Positions 9,527 through 20,464 of a DNA stretch of 35,593 bases are shown here, piece after piece; the stretch's first letter is position 1; each line of letters opens with the position of its first letter. The stretch is taken from assembly GCA_004352715.1 (NCBI GenBank), contig SCFE01000038.1:1726961-1762553 (forward strand). The letters run 5' to 3'. The stretch is from Hofstenia miamia. Lineage: Eukaryota; Xenacoelomorpha; Acoela. The position numbers were made by a program, and so were the translations under genes. The notes beneath the pieces are model-generated. The model saw nothing but the letters and a program-made list of their open reading frames with translations, was not told where the DNA came from and searched no databases.

Positions 9527-11275
9527 GAACTCAAGACTGATTTGAAATCCAAAATATTTTCTTTATCTACTGCTTATCTCAAAAACCGAATACTTCAAAA
9601 ATACTTCCCTAAATGAACTTGCAAAGAATGAATCTCTTTATATTTCAAAGATTGATAAGGGTAATGGGATTTTGGTAACTGATAAAAGTAAGTATTTTGA
9701 ACAAATGAATGAAATTCTCAAAGATAATTCTAAGTTTCTAAAGGTCAATGACAATAAAAGATTAAAAAAGGAACATTTTCATCAATGAAAAAAAAGAATT
9801 TAACAAACAATTATTTAAAATGGTTAATGATATGAATTACCACTTGAAATATATAAGCTACTTCACAGTTCAGGATGTCAACTGAGCCGATTGTATGGTC
9901 TACCTAAAATTCATAAAAGTAACAAAGATCCACCATTTAGACCCATTTTGTCAATGATTAAGTCAAACACCTATAAAATATCAAAGTGGCTTGATGAACT
10001 TCTAAAAAATATATTCCAACAAAGTATAATCTGAATGATACATTTGATTTCTTAGACAAACTTAAAGAAGATTTTGAAGAAAACAAAAGAAAAAGAAAAT
10101 TTATTGCAAGCTTTGATGTGAAGTCGTTATTTAGAAAACATTCCGGTGAAAAAAACAATAGACCATATCATAAGTCTAATTCCAGAGAATGAAATATCTA
10201 TCAATCATAACACCCTAAGAAAATTATTGAATATTGCTTGTCTAAACGTAAAATTTATATTTAATGAAACCATTTACGAGCAGATAGATGGAATGGCAAT
10301 GGGATCACCTCTAGGTCCAACTATGGGATCCTTTGCCGTGGATATCATCGAAAAGAATATAGATGGCCAAAAAATCACAAAGCCCATTGCATATCATAGA
10401 TATGTTGATGACATTTTTACTATATCCGAAAACCAAGATGATGTCGAAAATTTTAAGAACTTTATGAATAATTGCTTAAAAGAGTTACAATTTACAATTG
10501 AATACCCGGTGAACAATAAATTAAATTGTCTGGATGTTGCAATAACGTACAATAACCATTCCTACAAAACTAAAATGTACCGAAAACCAACAAATACCAA
10601 ACTTTACATTCCATTTCATTCAAATTGTGATTCAAAGTATAAAATTAATACCATCAAATGCTTACGTAATCATATAGTCAAAATTTTTTCAAATTACCAG
10701 AATTTAATTGAATCAATCTCTGAATTATATGAAATTTTGGNAGCTAACAAAGAAACCTGAAGTAATATGTAACCAAGATCAATCTAATGATAAAGAACCA
10801 ATATATTGGAAGTTGTCATATATTGAAGAGCAGCAACAACTGCTAAATCTAAGAATAAAAAAAATAATGCAAAATTAAGATACACAAGAATAAGACCAAT
10901 ATTAGAAACTAAGAAGACCTGTAATATATTTCGTAACAAAGATCCGATTCAAGAGATGCTTGTTTCATCAATTGTATACAAGTTTACATGTGAAGAATGT
11001 CACCATTCTTACATCGGTGAAGCCAAGCGACATCTTAAGCTCGGGTTAATGAACATCTTTCAGGGCCCTTAAATTCCGTAATTTATACTCATCAATATCA
11101 AGCAAACATCAATAATTTTAAGATCATTATGAAAACACCTAATACAAAGATTTCTGAAGCCCTTATTTTTAAGAACTCAAATAAACAAAAACTAATGAAT
11201 AAACAAAGAACAACCAAGATTGAATATCTTATAGTGTATGCATTATTTAACAAAATTAAATGTAGTGAATTGTAA
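9525..11275 (+). mobile_element. Penelope-like retroelement, broken
   Basis: About 1.75 kb of + strand sequence encodes, in order, a Penelope-type reverse transcriptase and a C-terminal GIY-YIG endonuclease, split over several frames. It lies between two (TA)n tracts (9343-9521 and 11307-11346). The N-terminal end of the coding region seems to start inside or just after the first tract. No terminal repeats of the pLTR type were seen. The order RT then GIY-YIG is that of the endonuclease-containing Penelope/Poseidon-type elements and excludes LINEs and LTR elements. Confidence 0.85.
9600..11275 (+). pseudogene. Penelope-like polyprotein: reverse transcriptase plus GIY-YIG endonuclease
   Basis: Recognisable pieces in order: LNELAKNESLYISKIDKGNG (N-terminal region), LYGLPKIHKSNKDPPFRPIL (RT finger region), KFIASFDVKSLF (motif A, first catalytic Asp), DGMAMGSPLGPTMGSFAVDI (motif B), YHRYVDDIFTI (motif C, YVDD at 10401-10412), then NCLDVAI and KMYRKPTNTKLYIPFHS (thumb side). 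After a linker comes SSIVYKFTCEECHHSYIGEA, the GIY-YIG motif with a Cys pair as in Penelope endonucleases (YIG at 11010-11018). Then follow VNEHLSGP, NFKIIMKT and ISEALIFKNSN, the usual His, Lys and Glu region. The longest open piece is the RT core at about 10137-10740. Breaks: stop near 9787, shifts or stops near 9840-9870, 10010, 10135, around the N at 10741, near 10870, and a one-base loss near 11044. Catalytic residues that can be seen are kept, so decay looks fairly recent, but no functional product is possible. Confidence 0.85.
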
Positions 11276-11306
11276 ATTACATTAACACAAAATTTGAATT
11301 AACGAT

Positions 11307-11346
11307 GATATATATATATTTATATATATATATATATATATATATA
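11307..11346. repeat. (TA)n microsatellite
   Basis: Alternating TA with one TTT interruption, directly after the Penelope-like element. It ends in ACATTCATTAAATTT, close to the junctions at about 436 and 35139. Confidence 0.9.
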
Positions 11347-11570
11347 CATTCATTAAATTTATAAAATTTATGATGTAGTATTTCAACTTTTACAATATAT
11401 AATAAAAGGCATTAAAATGTTTTTATTTGTACACTAAGAGCGACTTCTAAATTTCCATTTTGTGTAGTCTTGATGAAATGTGATTGGGTAGCTGAAATAT
11501 TTGAAATAGACCAGCATTATATATCCTGCTTAGCTGCTTACTGCCTGCATCTCATACTTAATTAACTCAT

Positions 11571-11825
11571 CTTAAGGTCAATGGAGTACGCAAGGGGGCA
11601 TGGTGAAATGGACATCCGTCAGGTTTTCAAAATTGATTTTAGTTGGATAAATCAAAAAATTTTCTGTATAAAAATTGAGAAAATGAAAATTTAGAGGTGT
11701 GAAATGTATATTTTAGGGTCTCTTTTTACAGTATTTTCAAAAATTTTCCCGGGGCTTCACCCCGCTTTATGTCATTCTAAGATGTCTTTCCGTCAGAAAA
11801 TCCTGGGTAAGCCCATGCTTAAGGT
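11571..11825. mobile_element. Short non-autonomous hAT-type element with 8-bp target duplication
   Basis: CTTAAGGT occurs at 11571-11578 and 11818-11825. Between them 239 bp start CAATGGAGTACGCAAGGGGG and end CCTGGGTAAGCCCATG. The complement of the right end (CATGGGCTTACCCAGG) aligns with the left end as a diverged inverted repeat, compatible with a CAGTGGCGTACCCAGG-like hAT terminus. A CCCGGGGCTTCACCCC segment near 11750 is GC-rich and self-complementary. There is no coding frame, so it is a MITE or an internally deleted copy. It probably belongs to the same broad group as the element at 1017-2747. Confidence 0.7.
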
Positions 11826-14800
11826 GACAATTTTTTAGAAAGGCCATCGTTTATTAGACACCTAGTTAAAAAATATTGTATTGCTGCAAAGATTCAACAA
11901 TTAAGAAGTATTGCTTATGTACATTTTCGCAGCTTTATATGGCATAATTCATAAGCACTTGAAATAGCGTTTTTCCGAATTCCTGACTTTAATGGAACAA
12001 ATGTTTTATTTAAAATTGTTGTTTTAGATTAGTATTGTTACAGGGAAATTACTGATTATGTATAAAAGAAGAAAATTAATTAAAAGATTCATTTGTATGT
12101 AGGCTTTTATAAATTTTTAAGAGATTATGAAAAATACTTTTGATCACATACCTAAAGCAAGCAAATTAAATTTAATCTTAAACAGCCTAGTGTACACTTC
12201 AAAAGAAATTTCCACATATTTTCTCAAAGCTATTAGCAGATTTGAAAATAGTGAGTATGAACAAGTTTATTTGGGAACCTGCTTTGCAATGTTGAAAATT
12301 TATATTTTAAAAATGCCAAATTTTTGAAAGAAAATATAATTCTCTCCATACCTAACGTTCATACATTTATAAGGTTTTGAGCCCATGGAAGCAACAAGGA
12401 TTTTGACTGTTTCACAATATGTGCAAAGATATCCCAAACCCATTAAGACCTTCCATGCGCAAAGTCGGAGATCGCAAGTCCGAGTGCTTCTCCCAGTGGA
12501 AATTTCAACCAATGCTTTTTAAGGTTAAACTATTACAATTTATAATGAAAATTTCATGTACGGTTCTAGTTGAAGGTCATCTATTGCAACAACAGGTCTT
12601 TTATCTGTTTTCAGCAATGGCCACAGTACACATTAAAGTGAATTCATATTTACACATAAAACAAGTCATTTTATTTTTGAAGCAATTCTTAGCAGAAATA
12701 TTAAATACAAATGATGCTGTCAATTGTAATTAATCTATCGATTTGCTTAAATACGTTTGTTTTATCCATCTGATTAAAACATAAATGTGTTTACCTGAAT
12801 TCTCATTTATTGGAAATAATTCCATTAAAAAATTATTGAATTTAGTGCTTGGTGTAGACATGCGCGGCTAAAAAAAATTGTGTAGTAACAGAATTTTATA
12901 TCCGATAGGCGATACTATGCAATTTGAAGTAGTAGCAGTCATAGTCGTTAACTTCAATAGCCGAAGCCACAAAAAAAATCAAAAGGGGAAGATTAACGAG
13001 GGGTAAATATTTCTAGAGCGAAAGTTTAAGTTTTCCATGATATTAAATTTGCAATTTCAATATTCTTTCGATATATAATTTTGGTTCGTGTTTCCGAAAA
13101 TGCAAGAAAACAAATTTGGTGTCTTAGACACAAGGCATATTCTAAGAGGTAGTTGTTGTCAAATTTAGCATTTGAAAGAAGAAGAAACGCTTTAAGCTCC
13201 CTACATGAGGGTGACATTTTCCAATACGCATTTCAAACTAGTTAGTTTTTAAGGGCTGAAGGCTTTCCTGTGTTAAAAGGGCAAATACCATATGGCTTAC
13301 ATGTGTCATTGAATTTTTGTAAACATGTGATTATTTGCGGTATTAGCATTGGCAATAATACGGGCAAAGTTAAAGTCAAATTGTTTTACAAATCAAATGC
13401 GACACGAATGTTAAATTTAGAACTGGCGAACACACTTGTCCTTTGCCGATGGTGAAGACAGCCTGCTAATAATGATGAACTTGTTGAGGTTAGTTTGAAC
13501 TTATGAATAGAAGTGAATAGAACATTTCAGACAAATGAAAACAAATTTGAAATATAAAAGTGGAAAACCACTACTCGAAACTAATTAAACCCGCCCAAAA
13601 CCAATCTAGGCTCTCGTAAATTATAGCAAATGAATAAAATATGAGAAGATTTAATATTATGTTTTCAATAAGAAATGACTAAGAAATCAAAAATTCAAAG
13701 ATATCTGCATTGTTGGAGACTTAAGATTTCGTCTCGGTGTTATTATTAAGCAAACATCGTTCACATAAAGCCATTTTAATTTTGAATGTCTAAACTTTTT
13801 GAGGTTGGAATACTTTCAATGAGTTTCACTCTGCACAGCATATGAAAGATCATTGATAATGGCGGGTAGTTCAGTCACAGGAAGCGAAATTATATGGGGT
13901 TAATTTTGCATAATTTTTAATTTTCAATAATCATTAATATAAAGATATGCCTACAAATTTAAATAGCAATTGAATCATTGTCTATTCCACCTCTATCTAT
14001 TGAAAACAACAAAATATCAAACATAATAATGTCAAAAGTGTATGGACACAAATGCACAGATAATTCCTTCAGATGATATTGCAAAACCAAAAAGCTTTTC
14101 GAAATGTTATATGAGAAGATTGAATTACCAATAAAATAATTACTGAAATTACTAAAAATATTTTTGCTTTTTACTATTTCCCCACAATGCTATTATTCCT
14201 CTCAATATCACATAATCATTAATACTTTATATCATTTTATGGGAGTAAGCGGGACTTGATATTGCAATCTTTATCCTCAAATGTGATTCTGCTCATGAAA
14301 GTTTCTCCTTTTTACGAAAAATAGATCATTGCAATTTGCTGATGTTCTTTAGAAATTAAGATTGTAAGATAATTATGATAATTAAGTTTTACCAATCTCA
14401 ACATATCGCACTGGAGACTGACCTGATCAGGTAGGTGAGCAAAAAGTGCGCCAATTAATAGCTGCACACGAAGTACGAATGCATAGCATTTTACTTGTTT
14501 TCTCATTTCTGACACAAATTTCGGGCTTTTAGGCTTAAGATTGTACTGGCCTAAATTGAAATAAACAATTCTGACATTCATTTTTATTATTTCCATATAG
14601 TTTTTCGTAATTTCTGTTGTCAAGCTTTCTTCTTGTTTGACTTTTTGAAATTCCAAACAGTAATTTCACTTTTTTAGCGATTTTTCTCAAAAAGAGTCAC
14701 TTACTAGGAAAAGAAGCTTTTTTAAAAAAATGTTCAAATTGCAAAAAATAAATTCACTAATATATAAGATTATTTTAAATAATTTTTTCTTGTTTAAAAT

Positions 14801-16790
14801 CAAAAACATTATGCCAAATTCTTCTCTTAAGTCGGGTTTTCAGCTAGTCAAAATTTTACATTATTTGTATTAACTCTATTTTCACTAAGAAATTTTCAAA
14901 GTCAAAATGGCTTCAACAAAATTTTTTAAGCGCTTATATCTCACGAACTAATGAAGATATTTAAAATTTTAAAAACACCACAAGATCGAGAAAAACTATT
15001 ACTTTATGCACGACTCGCCTGAAGAGGACAAACATAAATTGAATTCAAAAAACAAAATGTTTCAGGGTAGTTGTTGCTCCCATGGGCATTATCTGAATAC
15101 TAGTTATCTGAATAATATGAATGTTTTATAAAAATCGAAGTCCCATTGAAAAAAAATTCTATTTGCATGCAATTCAGGCATAAGCACATGTTGTGTCCAT
15201 GTATAATATTACTTAACAGGCTTGGATAAAACTGTTCACAAATGTGGACAAGTCGATGTTTGTAACGTAAAAGTAATACTAGTAGAAATAGATCTAAAGC
15301 AACAAAAATTTTGTCATATATTTTTTGGAAAAAATTTCTAAAAATCAAGATCGAGCAGTGCTTGAAGGTTTCGGGTTGGGTTGAGGATTATAGCGTTCAA
15401 TCGGGTTGGGTCATGCTTGAAAATCTCAACAAGATTACAACTGTGATACACATATATCCATTAATCTGTCAAACATACCTTAGAATTTTGAGATGCTGCC
15501 AAAGAATAGTTACAATATCCTGCGCTCTTCAAAGCTGTTTCCAACATATGGTATGAAATTAAACCTTAATTTGGCTAAAAGTTACTTGGATTCATGGAAG
15601 GATTTAGTAAGGAAGTTTACAAAAAAACGTGCCTCAAGAACAGAATCCAAAAGCTTTTATCAGTCGTTAACAAATGATTTCATGATTTCAATTGGAAGTT
15701 AATGTCATTTTAGCAGAAGTAAATGCAGTCGGATTTTACTATTCTATTATAAAGTAAAAATCAATTAAATGCTTGCTCTCCCAACTACAAAATTTGTTCT
15801 TGTAGTCAGCAAAATATTGAAATTTTCTTGAATATCAGCGCTGTATTTCGTCTGAAAATCTTTTGAAGCCTGCACTACTCTCGTCTTTTACTGTCTAAAT
15901 GCAAATTTTTCTTTAGCTAAAGTTTCACTCACTTAAAAAGGTATGTGTCTGTTTTAGATGAATGAAATATAATGAAGGCTATCTTTGTCACCTGAAAAAC
16001 CACATACAAGGTAAACGTTCAAAAGCAAACAGACATAATTTCCTAAAGACATGTTTGGGAACCTAGTCGTTCAAATGTAGCCATAAGCAGGGTTGGCGTT
16101 GATATTGATCAACATGTTGACATCAAATTAATTGTTTTGATTTGATTTTCAATTGACTTGAGTTGATTTAGGAATTTTGCAAATTTCAAATTTAATGTTA
16201 CAAAATGCTGTGTACCGAATGCGAAAATTCGATTGGCATGTACATGTATGAAAAAAAGAGGATAAAATTCCCACTAAAAACCCAGCAGCACACTGGAAAT
16301 CGCAATCTTCTCTGCAGTCTTGACGAATGTTAAGTAGTATTATTCTAAGCATTCCTGCTGTTGCTGAATGCTTTCAAATTCTGGCTGCCTTGTTTTTTTC
16401 AACGGAAATTAAAAATAGAATGTAGTCAATAAGTTTCCAAGTTCAATAAGTGTGTAAATTCATTACTATGATAGTGAAAGTTTGTAATTTATAATTCAAA
16501 TTTTTCATTATACCAAAGGTATTTTAAGCATCTTTTACATATAAACCTAAGTGTGGAATATGATATTTTTATTCAGAGGAAACGATAAGTGTTAAGCAAA
16601 TAATTTTTCCTCCATACATATGCATCACATGTATATATACATGTGTATATCTATATACATATGCAAGTTGCGTCAGGTAATTTGAAAATTAGTTTTGAAT
16701 TCAAATCAGGCAACCCTTAGTAAACTCATTGAAGATGATATTTGATTGGTGAGCTATTGCTTGCAAATCAATTGTAGTATTTTCATAAGA
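11826..16790. other. Long stretch with no recognisable gene
   Basis: About 5 kb in which I recognise no gene. Open frames of 60-115 codons occur (12127-12327, 12419-12733, 13270-13455, 14312-14656 minus, 15311-15702) but none has a motif, signal or repeat I know, and some lack an ATG. A GC-richer patch near 12450-12505 resembles, on the minus strand, the start of the repeat at 25324. A GTTGATATTGATCAAC stretch near 16098 is rich in TTGAT words. 16629-16665 is a palindromic TA/TG patch. Confidence 0.45.
16618..16665. repeat. Palindromic TA/CATG patch
   Basis: ACATGTATATATACATGT is a perfect 18-base palindrome here, flanked by CATATGCATC on the left and ATACATATGCA on the right. It can form a cruciform or hairpin. 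It is low-complexity DNA and no function is implied. Confidence 0.6.
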
Positions 16791-17217
16791 ATACCGTATC
16801 TACCCGTGTATAAGCCGCATCCGTAGATAAGCCGCACCCGTGCTTGGAAAAGGTGCGGCCTTATACACGGGTAAATACAGTAAGCAGTTTTTTTTATTTT
16901 GCTATGTTATCTGATAAACGATCTGCGTGCACATTGCACTTGCCTTTTTTTCTACACAAAAATGTGTACTCAGCATAAGGACTGATTATTTTTTCTTGGA
17001 TTCTAATGTTACAAAGCTATTTACAGTGTCCAAGCAGTCCTATTCATCATAGTACTAAGAAAAGTACCACACACCTCAACCAGACAAACATGTATATATA
17101 ATATGTACAACTATTTACAACAATGAGTAGCGTGATATTACTACTAAAAGAATACCGAGAATCTTACCGTAGAGATATCTAAATGAGGAATGAAAAGGAC
17201 AGAAACAGATTCAGAGA
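16791..17217. repeat. Tandem repeat unit A (hairpin element plus tail)
   Basis: The unit starts ATACCGTATCTACCCGTG and ends GAAACAGATTCAGAG. The same order of segments follows directly at 17218: hairpin, GTAAGCAGTT, TTTTGCTATGTTATCTGATAA, GGCAAACATGTATATA-like, GAATACCGAGAATCTTACCG, and GAATGAAAAGGACAGAAAC. Unit A carries about 130 extra bases (near 16918-17046) that unit B lacks. Confidence 0.85.
16792..16882. mobile_element. Hairpin (foldback) element, copy 1; candidate MITE
   Basis: The left arm TACCGTATCTACCCGTGTAT continues AAGCCGCATCC; the right arm is GGTGCGGCC then TTATACACGGGTAAATACAG. They are complementary over about 30 bases around a short loop that holds a second ATAAGCCGCACC copy. 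Ends of the type TACCGTATTTACCCG...CGGGTAAATACGGTA are those of a short foldback repeat. I recall similar GTATAAGCCGCAC repeats in other animal genomes but cannot name the family. Confidence 0.7.
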
Positions 17218-17512
17218 ATACCATATCTACCCGTGTATAAGCCGCATCCTTGCTTTGGGAGCAATTTTTCGTGGAAAAAGGTGCGGCCCTATACACGGGT
17301 AAATACGGTAAGCAGTTATTTTAATTTTGCTATGTTATCTGATAACATCATCACAGTACTAAAAATAGCACCGCACGCCTCAACTAGGCAAACATGTATA
17401 TACAATATGTACAACTATTTACAACGTGATATTAGTACAAAAAGAATACCGAGAATCTTACCGTAGAGATATCTAAATGGGGAATGAAAAGGACAGAAAC
17501 AGATTCACACAA
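17218..17512. repeat. Tandem repeat unit B
   Basis: Second unit, starting ATACCATATCTACCCGTG and ending ACAGATTCACAC. It is shorter than unit A but keeps segment order. Differences by eye are around 5-10 percent outside the deletion, so this is an older duplication, not an assembly echo. Confidence 0.8.
17219..17310. mobile_element. Hairpin (foldback) element, copy 2; candidate MITE
   Basis: Same arms as copy 1: TACCATATCTACCCGTGTAT on the left and ATACACGGGTAAATACGGTA on the right. The loop differs: it has TTGCTTTGGGAGCAATTTTT in place of the inner repeat of copy 1. Confidence 0.7.
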
Positions 17513-17640
17513 AGCTAGTCTAAACTGAAACAAACACACGCAAGTACTTACTTAAAAAAGCGAGATAAAAAGACAACAAATGGACACGTATCTAAAAAGG
17601 GTGGGTTAATATAATATGTGTACAGTAGGCTTAAAATAAA

Positions 17641-17973
17641 TTAAAAATCCTTTGGGGATGCTATAGATTTAACAATATAATTAATGCCAGCACTAAAGTT
17701 GTTAGATGTTAATATGTCTGCGATGCAATAAGATTTAGTAGGCTTTTCCCTTGTTCTCTTTTTACAATGAAAAATCAGATGTTTTGGGCTTTCGTTGTTA
17801 TCTTTACCCAACCTACATAATGGTGTCCCTATCAGCCTGGAGTAGTAGAATTTATCTCTATTGATGAGTCTGTTAAGTAGAACCTTATACATTAAAGTTT
17901 TGTAGTACGAACGGATCTTTGCACACCTTATCTTATCTACTATGTTGATCAATATACTTTGTGGCAGTGTCAC
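17641..17973 (-). pseudogene. LINE-type ORF2 C-terminal fragment (zinc-knuckle region)
   Basis: The frame (110 codons) reads DKIRCAKIRSYYKTLMYKVL, then LLNRLINRDKFYYSRL and IGTPLCRLGKDNNESPKHLI followed by FHCKK. This follows the C-terminal region of non-LTR retrotransposon ORF2 proteins after the reverse transcriptase. There a W/Y-rich helix pair precedes a Cys-x2-Cys...His-x-x-x-x-x-Cys knuckle of the zf-RVT kind, with E-(S/T)-x-x-H-L-x-F-x-C at the end. The second Cys of the first pair is not present (C-R-L-G). The minus-strand frame continues upstream as YKESICLRI up to a stop just before the ATG-less start, close to the piggyBac-like MITE at 18015-18518, which may have split a longer fragment. 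No reverse transcriptase is seen nearby, so this is an isolated 3' piece. Confidence 0.6.
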
Positions 17974-18014
17974 TTTGCTCTAAATTCTTAAGCAAATCGA
18001 TTCCTTATACCCAT

Positions 18015-18518
18015 TTAACCCATTTCATGCCCTGGCCTTCAAATGGGACCATGTCTTTAAAAATGTTTGCCTGATGCTTGTTTTTAATTTCATCCTAATA
18101 TCTTTCATTGATTTTTCAAATCTATGGTATTTTTAATGACTTGTAGTTTCAGCATTGGTTTCACTGTTGTTTCGCATTTTTTATTACATTTGTTAATCAC
18201 CCATTTTTTTCAAATTTCTTGATATTTCCTAAGGTACATCTCTCAATTTATACCTTACTTATGCATCACTGATCTCAACATAAATTTGCCTTCTTACATA
18301 TTACATTCATTATGTGATTAAAAAATTTCAAGTTTTTTACATTTTGCTAACAGTTCATACCAACCTTCTCAGAAGGCAACCATATGAATTATCACGAGAC
18401 AACACTTCAAAAAGACTAATTGCAAATGAAATTCTCTTAATATGCTTTCTAAAACACTATATCCTGAGAAATAGCCAATTCCAGAGGGTTTAAGTACGTC
18501 TGGTATGAAATGGGTTAA
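18015..18518. mobile_element. piggyBac-like MITE flanked by TTAA
   Basis: TTAA stands at 18015-18018 and 18515-18518. Inside, the left end is CCCATTTCATGCC and the right end is GGTATGAAATGGG, inverted repeats of 13 bases with one mismatch. A TTAA target duplication with termini starting CCC is the hallmark of piggyBac-type elements. The 496-bp interior has no coding frame of note, so it is a non-autonomous element. A small open frame at 18369-18608 (minus) crosses the right end and has no motif. Confidence 0.75.
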
Positions 18519-19394
18519 AATGTTTTTTTTACACCTAAAATTATTTTTTATGTTTGAGACTGAATTTAGCAGATTGGAACTTTTAGTAATGTTAAAATAT
18601 TCCAACATTTGTACAAATGTACACCGAATTTTATGTAATAAGGCAATGCAATTAACACATTTGCTGAAAATCCCAGGATTATATTCTAAATAATATTTTC
18701 GATTACTAAAGACAATCCTTAAAATTGTTGTACATATTAATTGTTTTAGAATAGAACATTACTACTGAGATCCTGAGCTTTGTCGTGCAAAGAGAGTATA
18801 TCTGCTTGAGTTAGGACAGTGCAAAAGATCTTAAAATATGCCTCATTTAACCGACTTTCTTAGCCACGAATTTTCTATAGCCACTTAACTGTGAGTGCAC
18901 ATGCACATAGCGAGCGGCTGCGAAAGCTGTAACATTGCATGTGTGTCTCATCACCATACACACTGATCACTCCAATAAATCCGAAATTACTTATAGTAAA
19001 ATAGCAGCGATTTGCGGCCAATAATAGACACGACACATTCAAAATCAGTAAAAGTGAGCAAAAAGGACACAACATATTTTTCCAGTTGTGTTCGGTGGGC
19101 AGTCGTGCTAATGAATTCAAGGCATTTCCGGCTGCAGCTGTAATGTGCTACATAATATAATATTGCTTGCAATAAGCAGTGTTAAAAATCATATAATTTT
19201 AGTTAATCTTTGCAAATTTTTAGATTTTTCTCTTAGTCTAACTTTGAGAGAGGTCAGATTTATGCAATTTTTTCATTCTGTTAAGCCATCATAATAACAT
19301 CATTTTTGTCGATATATTATGAAAAAACTGTAGTCAAGGCTATTTTTGACCAATGGGTTCGAATCTAGGAGTAGTATAATAATAAGGCAATTTC
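18519..19394. other. Gene-free stretch
   Basis: No recognisable gene. A GGTTCGAATC at 19356-19365 looks like a Pol III B box, but no tRNA fold or good A box goes with it. Small minus-strand frames at 18875-19172 have no motif. Confidence 0.45.
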
Positions 19395-19449
19395 GTTACA
19401 CTTTTTTCTGATTGGTCGAGAGGTGGAGTCCAGCCTGTTACACTTTTTT
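19395..19449. repeat. Start of a possible 42-bp tandem repeat cut by a gap
   Basis: GTTACACTTTTTT occurs at 19395 and again at 19437, where the sequence runs into Ns. The period is 42 bases, with TCGAGAGGTGGAGTCCAGCC in the unit. Only 13 bases of the second unit are visible. Confidence 0.4.
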
Positions 19450-20449
19450 NNNNNNNNNNNNNNNNNNNNNNNNNNNNNNNNNNNNNNNNNNNNNNNNNNN
19501 NNNNNNNNNNNNNNNNNNNNNNNNNNNNNNNNNNNNNNNNNNNNNNNNNNNNNNNNNNNNNNNNNNNNNNNNNNNNNNNNNNNNNNNNNNNNNNNNNNNN
19601 NNNNNNNNNNNNNNNNNNNNNNNNNNNNNNNNNNNNNNNNNNNNNNNNNNNNNNNNNNNNNNNNNNNNNNNNNNNNNNNNNNNNNNNNNNNNNNNNNNNN
19701 NNNNNNNNNNNNNNNNNNNNNNNNNNNNNNNNNNNNNNNNNNNNNNNNNNNNNNNNNNNNNNNNNNNNNNNNNNNNNNNNNNNNNNNNNNNNNNNNNNNN
19801 NNNNNNNNNNNNNNNNNNNNNNNNNNNNNNNNNNNNNNNNNNNNNNNNNNNNNNNNNNNNNNNNNNNNNNNNNNNNNNNNNNNNNNNNNNNNNNNNNNNN
19901 NNNNNNNNNNNNNNNNNNNNNNNNNNNNNNNNNNNNNNNNNNNNNNNNNNNNNNNNNNNNNNNNNNNNNNNNNNNNNNNNNNNNNNNNNNNNNNNNNNNN
20001 NNNNNNNNNNNNNNNNNNNNNNNNNNNNNNNNNNNNNNNNNNNNNNNNNNNNNNNNNNNNNNNNNNNNNNNNNNNNNNNNNNNNNNNNNNNNNNNNNNNN
20101 NNNNNNNNNNNNNNNNNNNNNNNNNNNNNNNNNNNNNNNNNNNNNNNNNNNNNNNNNNNNNNNNNNNNNNNNNNNNNNNNNNNNNNNNNNNNNNNNNNNN
20201 NNNNNNNNNNNNNNNNNNNNNNNNNNNNNNNNNNNNNNNNNNNNNNNNNNNNNNNNNNNNNNNNNNNNNNNNNNNNNNNNNNNNNNNNNNNNNNNNNNNN
20301 NNNNNNNNNNNNNNNNNNNNNNNNNNNNNNNNNNNNNNNNNNNNNNNNNNNNNNNNNNNNNNNNNNNNNNNNNNNNNNNNNNNNNNNNNNNNNNNNNNNN
20401 NNNNNNNNNNNNNNNNNNNNNNNNNNNNNNNNNNNNNNNNNNNNNNNNN
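19450..20449. other. Assembly gap, exactly 1000 N
   Basis: Default-sized run of Ns. Together with the next 1000-N gap it isolates the contig 20450-21985. Confidence 0.95.
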
Positions 20450-20464
20450 GACAATTGGATTGTA

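Noticed and set aside
9296-9616. Tyr-Ile repeat proteins
   Set aside because: Translation of TA microsatellite; no coding meaning.
12127-15702. Several open frames of 60-115 codons as possible genes
   Set aside because: No motif, no paired splice sites that join them, and lengths expected by chance at this base composition once the whole region is considered.
16088-16712. Possible hAT MITE from CAGGGTTGGCGTTGATATTG to GGCAACCCTTAG
   Set aside because: The right end does not finish as the complement of CAGGG, and no 8-bp target duplication is present.
19320-19380. tRNA-like B box GGTTCGAATC
   Set aside because: No cloverleaf can be folded around it and the upstream A-box match (TAGTCAAGG) is incomplete; no SINE tail was seen.
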